53,951 nucleotides of DNA from Lentisphaerota bacterium (lineage in GTDB: Bacteria > Verrucomicrobiota > Lentisphaeria > Victivallales > Victivallaceae), in NCBI GenBank assembly GCA_015061615.1, contig SUWE01000014.1:1-53951 (forward strand), in the 5' to 3' direction. Under the pieces are notes generated by a model that was not told the origin of the DNA, did not search any database, and saw only the letters and a list, made by a program, of their open reading frames with translations. Shown here in pieces: positions 8,815 to 15,847 of this stretch. The number at the start of each line of letters is the position of its first letter. The first letter of the stretch is position 1. The position numbers were made by a program, and so were the translations under genes.

Positions 8815-8842
8815 TTGATTTTTTACAATGTTGGAATATATT
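8815..8842 (+). promoter_or_regulatory. Promoter of the WYL regulator
   Basis: TTGATT (8815-8820), 16 nt, TATATT (8837-8842). Confidence 0.55.
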
Positions 8843-8884
8843 ATCCAGGTAAAACATCAAAAAAAATTATTATGGAGCATTTGC

Positions 8885-9871
8885 ATGAGTAATCACAGCG
8901 GACAGGAATTGCGTTTGATAAAATTTGTTGCGGAAATGAAGAAAAATAATTTTCCCAATGCCGAAAGTTTTGCCAAACTGCTCCGTAAAATTGATCTTGA
9001 GGAAAATATTTCCTGCGCCTGCTGTGCAAGGACGATCGGCAGGGATATCGAGCGGCTCAAAGATTATTATAAAGCGCCCATTGAATATGACCACAGCCGT
9101 CACGGTTACTATTTGAAACGGGCGTGGGATTTCGATGCTCCGGTATTGACTGATGACATTGTCAGCATGAATCTGCTGGGGACGCGGCTTGCCAGTGATA
9201 TCCTTCCGGATCCGCTGAAGGGCAAGGTCGATCTGGCGATGGAAAAGTCCCTGACTCAGAATAATTCTGAATTTTTTGATGAAGCGATGATCGAATCGCT
9301 GTTGTGTGCCAGCGGTATCAAGGCAGTTGCCGATCCGGAGGTGTTCAAAAAGGTGTTTGACGCCTGGCGCTGCCATCAGGTATTGAAGTTTGTTTACCAC
9401 AAACCCAATTCTGAACCTTCTGAGCGCACGTTTGAGCCGCATATCATCGCTTTTCATCGCGGAGTGTGGTATGCCAAAGGGTATGAATATCAGACAAAAA
9501 ATATCAAAGTCTACGCCATTCAGCGTATGGCAGATGTTGAATTTGCAATGGATATTTTTGATACCGATAAGAAACTGTTGGAACATACCCGCCGCAACGG
9601 ACTTTTTGAATATCCGAAAATCGACGGAGTGCGTCTGCATTGCGATGCATCGATAGCATTTTATCTTTATGAGCATCAGAAGGCGAAGAAATTCAAAATC
9701 GAGCGTCAGGATGACGGTTCACTTATCGTCACGTTGAGACCGGCGACGGAACATGAAGTTATCCGCTGGGTACTTGGAGAAGCGGGAAAGATAAAAGTTC
9801 TTTATCCGGAAGAACTCCGGAAAAAAACTGCACAGGCGGCAATGGCTGTCTGGGAGAAAAATAAGGATTGA
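8885..9871 (+). CDS. WYL-domain transcriptional regulator
   Basis: 328 residues: an N-terminal winged-helix region (RTIGRDIERLKDYYKAPI, typical of YafY/PafC-like proteins), a central domain with FHRGVWYAKGYEYQ as the WYL core, and a C-terminal WCX-like extension ending ILGEAGKIKVLYPEEL-like (here VLGEAGKIKVLYPEEL). WYL proteins sense nucleotide or other small ligands and control stress or defence genes. GGAG precedes the ATG at 8885; an upstream ATG at 8828 lies within the promoter. A GNAT gene starts six bases downstream, so the two probably form an operon. A dyad upstream suggests autoregulation. It is not close enough to the CRISPR locus to assume a link. Confidence 0.85.
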   Translation: MSNHSGQELRLIKFVAEMKKNNFPNAESFAKLLRKIDLEENISCACCARTIGRDIERLKDYYKAPIEYDHSRHGYYLKRAWDFDAPVLTDDIVSMNLLGTRLASDILPDPLKGKVDLAMEKSLTQNNSEFFDEAMIESLLCASGIKAVADPEVFKKVFDAWRCHQVLKFVYHKPNSEPSERTFEPHIIAFHRGVWYAKGYEYQTKNIKVYAIQRMADVEFAMDIFDTDKKLLEHTRRNGLFEYPKIDGVRLHCDASIAFYLYEHQKAKKFKIERQDDGSLIVTLRPATEHEVIRWVLGEAGKIKVLYPEELRKKTAQAAMAVWEKNKD

Positions 9872-9876
9872 AAAAA

Positions 9877-10713
9877 ATGGTGAAAATCAGAAAAATCGAA
9901 ACTGCTGAAGCTCCGGTATTGAGCAGTATGTCCGATAAGGTGAACTGGAACGTTGCTCCGGCTGAGTGCGGATTGCTTACTTCGGCAGAAAATATGTGCG
10001 GATATTTTCTGGAGGTCGATGGAGAGATCGCCGGTTCCGCCGGTGTGGTCACTTATGAGCCGCAGTCGCTGGTGTTTATCAACATGGTGATCGTCAAAGA
10101 GGAGTTCCGCCGCCGCGGATATGCGACGATGATGCTTGAACATATTCTGGAAAGTACAAAAAATTACCGTACAAAACGGCTTCATGCCACTCCGGATGGT
10201 TCAAAGGTTTACGCTCCGCTGGGGTTTGAAAGCCGCCGAACGGTCAGCTTTTTCGCTTCGGATGCACCGGATTTGCAGGCGCCTGAAAATATCGGAGTGC
10301 ATCAGATGCGTCAGGAAGAGCTTGCAGATGTTATAAGACGTGATGAAGTGTGTTTCGGACACTCGCGGAAAAATCTTCTGGAGTTCAACTTCCGGGAGTA
10401 TGGGGATCTTGCCTTTGTTTCCGATGACGGCAAAGCTCATATACTTGGCAGAAGGTGGAAAAAATACCGCCAGATGGCGGCACTGACAAGTGAAGATCTG
10501 CCGACGGCGATGGCGCTTGCTGCGGCGGCATCGAATCTTGACAAAAGCCAGGCGCAGAGCATTATCTGTTACGACATGCAGAAGGAGTTTATGGAGTTTC
10601 TCAAATCCGGAGGCTTTGTGAAAGTTCGTGAGATGGTGGATATGGTGCTGGGTGATGACCCCGGAGTTCCCCCCATGCCTTACCGCACGATTTACGGCGG
10701 CGATATGGGATAA
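9877..10713 (+). CDS. GNAT-family N-acetyltransferase
   Basis: 278 residues. The acetyl-CoA-binding core is visible as FINMVIVKEEFRRRGYATMM (motif A, R-x-x-G-Y-A), followed by LHATPDGSKVYAPLGF. A C-terminal extension of ~140 residues resembles the second, degenerate GNAT-like half of double-domain acetyltransferases. The start is the ATG at 9877; a TTG at 9868 overlaps the WYL stop and is less likely. It is co-transcribed with the WYL regulator and followed by a strong terminator. The acceptor substrate is unknown. Confidence 0.8.
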   Translation: MVKIRKIETAEAPVLSSMSDKVNWNVAPAECGLLTSAENMCGYFLEVDGEIAGSAGVVTYEPQSLVFINMVIVKEEFRRRGYATMMLEHILESTKNYRTKRLHATPDGSKVYAPLGFESRRTVSFFASDAPDLQAPENIGVHQMRQEELADVIRRDEVCFGHSRKNLLEFNFREYGDLAFVSDDGKAHILGRRWKKYRQMAALTSEDLPTAMALAAAASNLDKSQAQSIICYDMQKEFMEFLKSGGFVKVREMVDMVLGDDPGVPPMPYRTIYGGDMG

Positions 10714-10732
10714 CATTTCCGCTTGAATTTGA

Positions 10733-10784
10733 AAAATCCATTTCCGGCTGATCTTGTTCTGCCGGGAATGGATTTTATTTTTTT
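10733..10784 (+). terminator. Terminator of the WYL-GNAT operon
   Basis: A 16-bp arm (10733-10748) pairs with 10761-10776 with few mismatches, followed by a T-rich run. Confidence 0.88.
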
Positions 10785-10980
10785 GCTCTGTTCCCAAAGT
10801 GGACAGGTAATTGATTTTTACTGATACTCCGGTAATTTTTGCCAAAGTATTTTTTTGTTTGGTAATGTCCAAAATTTTGTGAAACCCAAGCAGGCGCCTA
10901 TAAACAAACATTTCTGTTAACGTATAAAACATATCACATAAATATCTACACACAGTAGAAATTATAACATCTTTTAGAGC
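10785..10980. other. AT-rich gap before the CRISPR array
   Basis: No gene is recognisable. The gap separates the GNAT terminator from the first, partly degenerate repeat. If transcription of the array depends on repeat-embedded promoters, no separate leader promoter is needed here, and none stands out. Confidence 0.4.
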
Positions 10981-12138
10981 AGATTTATTTGATGTTTTTC
11001 TAAAGTGTGCTATATTAATCAGACCGCCATCTTTGATTTCACCGTCGTTGTGATTTGATGTTTTTCTAAAGTGTGCTATATTGACAACATTGCCCGAAGT
11101 TGTCGGTGCTTCGTTGTGATTTGATGTTTTTCTAAAGTGTGCTATATTAAAGTTGTGACCAACGGCGATGTGATCCGGGTTGTGATTTGATGTTTTTCTA
11201 AAGTGTGCTATATTGTGATTAGTATGACAGTATATCACGTTATAGTTGTGATTTGATGTTTTTCTAAAGTGTGCTATATTGAAGAAATTACAGAACCGTT
11301 GCCGCTGTTAGTTGTGATTTGATGTTTTTCTAAAGTGTGCTATATTTGCAGTGGCGTGAGTTTGGAGCGATCAAAGGTTGTGATTTGATGTTTTTCTAAA
11401 GTGTGCTATATTCTGGCGCAGGTGAGCCTCTACCAGTACGCAGTTGTGATTTGATGTTTTTCTAAAGTGTGCTATATTCACTTTTGTTGACAGCGGCGAT
11501 GGTACATAGTTGTGATTTGATGTTTTTCTAAAGTGTGCTATATTTTATGCGACTTTTAACGACGCACAGGGCGAGTTGTGATTTGATGTTTTTCTAAAGT
11601 GTGCTATATTATTATCGGCTGGATGTTCGGGGTCGGGATAGTTGTGATTTGATGTTTTTCTAAAGTGTGCTATATTTCAGGCTCGGCAAGCAGAAAGTGA
11701 CCGGCTGTTGTGATTTGATGTTTTTCTAAAGTGTGCTATATTAGCACCGGGGAAATGATCGCAGACTGTCAGGTTGTGATTTGATGTTTTTCTAAAGTGT
11801 GCTATATTGCAACTCAAAAATACGCTCAAGACGTGAAAGTTGTGATTTGATGTTTTTCTAAAGTGTGCTATATTATGGGAGGGAATCGGGGAAGATAGCA
11901 AGAGGTTGTGATTTGATGTTTTTCTAAAGTGTGCTATATTAAAACAGGATTCTGGAAAAAGATTACAATAGTTGTGATTTGATGTTTTTCTAAAGTGTGC
12001 TATATTGCAACTCAAAAATACGCTCAAGACGTGAAAGTTGTGATTTGATGTTTTTCTAAAGTGTGCTATATTTTTCCGGAGTTCATGCCGGAGCCGCCGC
12101 CAGTTGTGATTTGATGTTTTTCTAAAGTGTGCTATATT
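10981..12138 (+). CRISPR. Type II-C-like CRISPR array, 18 repeats and 17 spacers
   Basis: The repeats are 36 bp and begin GTTGTGATTTGATGTT and end GTGTGCTATATT. All spacers are 30 bp, so every unit is exactly 66 bp. Repeats start at 10981, 11047 and then every 66 bp to 12103. The first repeat differs only in its first six bases; the other 17 appear identical. Spacers at 11809-11838 and 12007-12036 are identical. The orientation is set by the tracrRNA anti-repeat, which pairs with the GTTGTGAT end, so crRNAs are read on the plus strand toward cas2. Each repeat holds TTGATG (positions 9-14), 16 nt and TATATT (31-36) preceded by TGC, a plausible promoter firing into the next spacer. The degenerate left repeat marks the old end, the cas2 side the acquisition end (inference). 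Confidence 0.97.
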
Positions 12139-12173
12139 ATTGATAATATAATGTCTTTTATATAAGCCACTTG

Positions 12174-12200
12174 ACTGCTGATCAGCAGTTGTATTTTTTT
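12174..12200 (+). terminator. Terminator at the end of the CRISPR array
   Basis: The palindrome ACTGCTGATCAGCAGT (12174-12189) is followed by TGTATTTTTTT, 36 bp past the last repeat in the predicted crRNA direction. Confidence 0.65.
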
Positions 12201-12249
12201 AGAGTACAGCATATTTTTAGAGTGATTTTTCAGAATTTTTGTTCAAAAT

Positions 12250-12597
12250 TCAGAACAGTTCCAATTGCGCAGGGGCTGACGGCGGAGCTTCTGCTTTTCT
12301 GCCGACAAATGTGCATGTGTCCCCGAACTGACGGTCGGTAACACGCAAGACAGAAACTATTCCCTCGGAAGGAACAGCACTTTTCACCCGTTTTATATGG
12401 ACATCTGAGTTTGCAAATGATGCACAATGACGTATATAGACTGAATATTGAAGCATCGAAAAACCGTCTTTGACAAGCATTTTTCTGAATAATGCAGCAT
12501 CTTTGCGTTGTTGTTTAGTATTTGTAGGTAAATCAAACATAACGTAAATCCACATATATTTGTACCTGTTCAGAGCATAATATTTTGCAGGCATCAT
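12250..12597 (-). CDS. cas2: Cas2, CRISPR adaptation endonuclease-like protein
   Basis: 115 residues (114 from the second ATG). It has the type II Cas2 pattern: MWIYVMFDLPTNTKQQRK with the conserved Asp after the first strand, then FRKMLVKDGFSMLQYSVYIRHC, DVHIKRVK, VTDRQFG and the terminal QLELF tail. It normally forms the dimeric core of the Cas1-Cas2 spacer integrase. Here cas1 is absent and only 16 bp separate the start from residual cas9 coding sequence. The frame looks intact with no stop or missing block. It converges on the array. Without Cas1 in trans it should not integrate spacers. Confidence 0.92.
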   Translation of the reverse strand: MMPAKYYALNRYKYMWIYVMFDLPTNTKQQRKDAALFRKMLVKDGFSMLQYSVYIRHCASFANSDVHIKRVKSAVPSEGIVSVLRVTDRQFGDTCTFVGRKAEAPPSAPAQLELF

Positions 12598-13123
12598 AAA
12601 AACTCCGAATACATTTGATTTTATTTTTTAATTCACTGGTTTCTTTATCATTAACTGTCGTTTGGTCTTTTTTAGAGCTTTTGAAACCTCTTCTGATCGC
12701 GATGTGATAAAATGCGCGTCCGAGTTCAAACGGTTCAACTTTATCTGTTGCCGCTTTGGCACGGAAATAGTACGGATTGTTCTCTTTTGTACTGTTGAGC
12801 CAATTGATAAATTTTTCATTGGTGACAGGAAAAATCCCTTGTCTGATCCACCCTTGCAACTCGTCAAGAGTCAAAGGACACATCCCATTTTCGAGTAGAA
12901 TTTTCAAGGTATGATATTTTCTCAATCTGCGACGCAGTTTGAGGCGTCTGCCAGCACGAAATACCGTTCTTTCTGCAGCAGGAGATTTATCTGCTTCAAC
13001 ACCTTTGACCAAAGGTATTCCTTGATCGAAAATCAAAACACCGCAAGCGATGATTTTATTACCCTCAATGATCGCCCAACCGAGAGAATTTGTTCCCAAA
13101 TCAATTCCGAGTACCCGTTTCAT
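12533..13123 (-). pseudogene. cas9: Cas9 N-terminal remnant (RuvC-I and bridge helix)
   Basis: The first ~170 codons are clear type II-C-like Cas9. RuvC-I is GIDLGTNSLGWAI with its catalytic Asp8. The arginine-rich bridge helix (AGRRLKLRRRLRKYHTLK, residues ~57-74) and the start of the recognition lobe (FELGRAFYHIAIRRGFKS) follow. After KNKIK (codon 170, ~12614) the frame runs into the cas2 upstream region and then reads cas2 out of frame to 12533. Full Cas9 proteins exceed ~1000 residues, so most of Cas9, including HNH, RuvC-II/III and the PAM domain, plus cas1, are missing. AAGGAG precedes the ATG. The retained part cannot cut DNA. It is either a genuine internal deletion or a misassembly. 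Confidence 0.9.
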
Positions 13124-13153
13124 GATTTTTCTCCTTAAATTTTTTGTTTTTAT

Positions 13154-13182
13154 TTGACATTTTATGTTTTAATGAGTATATT
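13154..13182 (+). promoter_or_regulatory. Promoter of the tracrRNA gene
   Basis: A perfect TTGACA (13154-13159), 17 nt and TATATT (13177-13182). The start would fall at ~13189, exactly where the anti-repeat begins. A minus-strand TATAAT (13185-13180) pointing at cas9 overlaps it. Confidence 0.8.
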
Positions 13183-13188
13183 ATAGGC

Positions 13189-13267
13189 AACATCTTATCA
13201 CAACAAGGCTATATGCCGTAGGTGATACACCTTTGGTTCTGGTCATTAAGTTGGCCAGGACTTTTTT
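13189..13267 (+). ncRNA. Predicted tracrRNA
   Basis: About 79 nt, divergent from cas9. The anti-repeat AACATCTTATCACAAC (13189-13204) pairs with the first 16 bases of the repeat as 8 bp, a 2x2 internal bulge and 6 bp, the shape typical of crRNA:tracrRNA duplexes. It is followed by a GGC-TATAT-GCC hairpin, an AGGTG-ATA-CACCT hairpin, and a terminator in which 13236-13244 pairs fully with 13253-13261, then six T. Promoter, anti-repeat, stem-loops and terminator are all in register. The RNA would have no Cas9 partner in this locus. Confidence 0.85.
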
Positions 13268-13414
13268 GTTTGTTATACAATATCTCATGTGAAAGATAAT
13301 TTCAAGTGCAAATTTCGTACATTGGTATAGCTCCATTGATTTTTATCTATAATAAATATAGCACAGACAAGTGGTCAATTTGTGTCCACTCTTGAGATGA
13401 GATCCGATTTTTTT
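13268..13414. promoter_or_regulatory. Spacer with a minus-strand extended -10
   Basis: No gene is seen. On the minus strand TGTGCTATATT (13365-13355) repeats exactly the extended -10 found at the repeat ends. A transcript from it would run antisense through the tracrRNA toward cas9. No good -35 is visible. Confidence 0.4.
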
Positions 13415-13452
13415 TGCAAAAAAAATCCCCGCTGTAACTTTTACAGCAGGGA
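13415..13452 (-). terminator. Terminator of the MFS gene
   Basis: A 14-bp stem (13422-13435 with 13439-13452, one mismatch) is followed on the minus strand by a T run. Confidence 0.88.
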
Positions 13453-13473
13453 TTTTATAGCATTATCTATCTT

Positions 13474-14706
13474 TTACGCTTGCTTCGGGCGCGTTTCCTT
13501 ATAGAAGCACGCTGTGATCAGTGCGCATAAGTTCATTATCGTTAAGAAGATAAATACTCCGCAATACGCTTCCGGAGGATAGCTCTGTTCCCCGGTGACC
13601 GCATAATTCTGTAATATCCTTCCGCTTATATTCTGGAACGCTGCTATGTATACAAAGCACCAGAAATTCAGCACAGCCACTGCCAAGCCTGTCTGCTCCG
13701 GCGGGTTCAATTCCTTTGCCATCAGACTGAATATCGGGAAAAATCCTGCGGGGATCGCTATCAGCACATACGACACCGCTACTGCCCACAAACTGTTCGT
13801 ATATCTGAATGCCGCATATCCAACTGTCGTTCCCAGCAGCGTCGCCGCAAAGCTCCATATTGCCGCCGCTTTTCTTCTGTTTCCGCACAACTTCAGCAGG
13901 AAATTTCCCGCCACATTGTTCACTGCCACCAATACTGTCAATCCCAATATCACCGTCGATGCGGTTGATGACGGCAGCTTGCAATGGTCGCTGATGCTCT
14001 TTTGTCCCAACTGCGAAGTCAATATATAATATGCTCCGAAAATTACCGGCGTTGACAGGCACACCAGCCACATTGCCCTGTTTCTCAGCATTGCACAAAG
14101 CGGCTGTATATTTTCCCCCTTTTCCACCGGTTTGATCGTTCCGGCAGAGAATGCAATTATCACTGCCACTCCCAGTGCGGCAATAACTCCCGGAATACTC
14201 ATGGATATTTGCCACGACAGCAGTTCAGTCAATTTTACCATCGGAGTCGTTCCGCAGCTCGGTCCGAAATACGAACAGAACATTATTGTTCCCAGCACCA
14301 TCGCAAATTTTCCGGAAAAGAGGTCGCCGATAAGTTTCACCACTCCGAGGAATACTGTTCCTGCTCCCAATCCGGTCATGATTCTGCATACCAGCATCAA
14401 AGGATAACATTTTATCCACGGGAATCCAAGCGTTCCCAGAGCGAACAGCAATCCGCCGGTAAGCAAGATCCTTACTCCTCCGTAGCGGTTTGAAAAAATC
14501 CCTGCCAACAGCTGACTTGCAGCATAAGCATACATGTATGCCGCTCCTGTCCCGGCGATCTGTCTGGTATCCAATCCGGCTGCAAGCAGTTCATTATAAA
14601 CTGTTCCGGGAATAAGCACCTTTGACATGCAGGTGAGAAAATAGAGCAGCACTCCGCACAACAGTATCGCAAACTTTTTTTTGCGGATCACATTATCGTT
14701 ATTCAT
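13474..14706 (-). CDS. MFS transporter (sugar or sugar-acid type)
   Basis: 410 residues with about 12 hydrophobic segments. Loop motifs are typical of major facilitator proteins: the first helix leads into GTVYNELL, and the A-like loop is NRYGGVRILLTGG. There is a charged cytoplasmic loop after helix 6 (GTIKPVEKGEN) and a short polar tail. The start at 14706 overlaps the stop of the upstream acetylesterase gene by 8 bp, so the two are translationally coupled. The partner suggests import of an acetylated carbohydrate or sialic-acid-like compound. That substrate is inferred from context only. Confidence 0.85.
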   Translation of the reverse strand: MNNDNVIRKKKFAILLCGVLLYFLTCMSKVLIPGTVYNELLAAGLDTRQIAGTGAAYMYAYAASQLLAGIFSNRYGGVRILLTGGLLFALGTLGFPWIKCYPLMLVCRIMTGLGAGTVFLGVVKLIGDLFSGKFAMVLGTIMFCSYFGPSCGTTPMVKLTELLSWQISMSIPGVIAALGVAVIIAFSAGTIKPVEKGENIQPLCAMLRNRAMWLVCLSTPVIFGAYYILTSQLGQKSISDHCKLPSSTASTVILGLTVLVAVNNVAGNFLLKLCGNRRKAAAIWSFAATLLGTTVGYAAFRYTNSLWAVAVSYVLIAIPAGFFPIFSLMAKELNPPEQTGLAVAVLNFWCFVYIAAFQNISGRILQNYAVTGEQSYPPEAYCGVFIFLTIMNLCALITACFYKETRPKQA

Positions 14707-15487
14707 CTGAATCCTCTTTGATTCCAGCTGCTTTGCAATATTCTTTCCAGTATCTTCTGCCCAGTTCGTGCTGGCTTTCAGTATCAAAATGCAGATGATC
14801 CCCGCGGTCGGTAAGTCCTTCGGCGGAAACGAATCCGCAATGCGGAGTTTCTGCGGCAGCTTCTTCGATCATCCGGTTGAAATCAGCTGTCGGCCACGCC
14901 GGATTCAGGAAAGTTCCCAATCCGCCGAGAATGAACGGCACATCGGCAATATTCAGTTCTCTGCGGAAATTGGCAATCACTGTTTTAAGTTTCTCTTTGT
15001 AATCCGGAGTATTTTCCGCCGCATCGCTTTCTCCCTGATGCCAGAGAACGGCAACGATTTTGCCGCATTTAAGTGCTTCTTTTGCAAGGATTATTGAGTC
15101 ATCGTAAGGGTGAGCTTCGCTCCAGCGGTCTTTTCCGCCGGGCAACCACGCCGCAACCGCAGTTCCGCCGATGGATGCCGGGATCAATCCCACTTCTTTA
15201 CCGGGAAATTTTTCCAGCATCAATCTGCCGAAGGTTCTGCCCGGTCCGACTCCGCAGCGCTGTTTGCCGCAAAGTGTAAGTCCCCGGACTTCAAAAGGAT
15301 CGGCGGACTCACTCAAGCCGAGCAGGTTGAGACGGTCGAAATTGAACGGATCGATTGCCGGGATCCATTGAAAATCGCGCCGGATGGCACTTAATCCCGG
15401 AATTTCAAAAACGTCCTCATCAGTAAGATAGCCGCGCCCTGACATATTGGACTGACCGACAAGAAGAACCAACAGTTTTTCTTCCAT
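14699..15487 (-). CDS. Sialate O-acetylesterase-like hydrolase (SASA family)
   Basis: 262 residues without a signal peptide. The SGNH-type SASA domain is visible: LLVGQSNMSGRG carries the nucleophile Ser, then a glycine-rich IPASIGGTAVAAWLPGG, then VLWHQGESDA, and HLHFDTESQHELGRRY near the C-terminus with the catalytic Asp/His region. The family removes O-acetyl groups from sialic acids or plant polysaccharides. ATG 15487 is chosen because AGGAGT lies 8 nt upstream. The gene follows tRNA-Met/Ile, separated by a 13-bp hairpin that lacks a T run. It overlaps the MFS gene. Confidence 0.85.
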   Translation of the reverse strand: MEEKLLVLLVGQSNMSGRGYLTDEDVFEIPGLSAIRRDFQWIPAIDPFNFDRLNLLGLSESADPFEVRGLTLCGKQRCGVGPGRTFGRLMLEKFPGKEVGLIPASIGGTAVAAWLPGGKDRWSEAHPYDDSIILAKEALKCGKIVAVLWHQGESDAAENTPDYKEKLKTVIANFRRELNIADVPFILGGLGTFLNPAWPTADFNRMIEEAAAETPHCGFVSAEGLTDRGDHLHFDTESQHELGRRYWKEYCKAAGIKEDSDE

Positions 15488-15508
15488 AAACAGAACTCCT
15501 GAAATATT

Positions 15509-15538
15509 GCAGGAGACAGAGAAAACTCTGTCTCCTGC
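15509..15538 (-). other. 13-bp perfect hairpin between tRNA and acetylesterase gene
   Basis: GCAGGAGACAGAG pairs with CTCTGTCTCCTGC around a four-base loop. On the minus strand no U-tract follows, so it is a poor terminator. It may be an RNA processing or translation-control hairpin: one arm contains CTCCTG, complementary to the CAGGAG ribosome site just downstream. Confidence 0.5.
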
Positions 15539-15550
15539 TATGAAATTCAA

Positions 15551-15627
15551 TGGTGGATCCAGACGGACTTGAACCGCCGACCCGGAGATTATGAGTCACC
15601 TGCTCTAACCGACTGAGCTATGGATCC
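15551..15627 (-). tRNA. tRNA with CAU anticodon (Met or Ile2)
   Basis: 77-nt cloverleaf on the minus strand. The acceptor GGATCCA pairs with TGGATCC, the D arm is AGCTCAGTCGGTTAGAGC, the anticodon loop is CTCATAA, the T-loop is TTCAAGT and the CCA is encoded. One T-T mismatch lies in the anticodon stem. It is not an initiator type (no CCC/GGG anticodon stem). Elongator Met and lysidine-modified Ile2 cannot be separated by eye. Confidence 0.92.
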
Positions 15628-15640
15628 GTTTATTTTTTAT

Positions 15641-15668
15641 ACTATACCTCTAAAAACAAAATTTTCAA
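15641..15668 (-). promoter_or_regulatory. Promoter of the CAU tRNA
   Basis: On the minus strand TTGAAA (15668-15663), 16 nt, TATAGT (15646-15641). Confidence 0.6.
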
Positions 15669-15796
15669 GCGGAGTATTGAATTTTTTACTGATATTTCAT
15701 GAAAAATTTGTTGATTTTATCATTCTGCGCTGTAACTCGGGGCATGATTGCTGGGCATGGGAACAGAGATTATTTCAAAAAAATTGGTATCTTGCC

Positions 15797-15836
15797 TTGA
15801 ATATAAGGTGTATACATGCTATTTTATGATGTATAC
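15797..15836 (+). promoter_or_regulatory. Promoter with embedded operator of the GntR-type regulator
   Basis: TTGAAT (15797-15802), 17 nt, TATTTT (15820-15825). The inverted repeat GTATACAT...ATGTATAC (15810-15817 and 15829-15836) brackets the -10 element, as expected for an autoregulatory operator. Confidence 0.65.
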
Positions 15837-15847
15837 AGGAGCCGAAT

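Noticed and set aside
10201..11238. 345-residue minus-strand open frame over the GNAT gene and first repeats
   Set aside because: It reads antisense through the acetyltransferase and CRISPR repeats, with no ribosome site or recognisable domain.
11677..12027. Open reading frame through the CRISPR array with repeated NIAHFRKTSNHN
   Set aside because: It is the translation of repeats in an open frame, not a protein.
10785..13414. 8-bp words AGTGGACA (near 10797) and TGTCCACT (near 13381) flanking the CRISPR locus as possible transposon ends
   Set aside because: Only 8 bp match, and they point outward from the locus rather than inward; no target-site duplication or transposase is visible.
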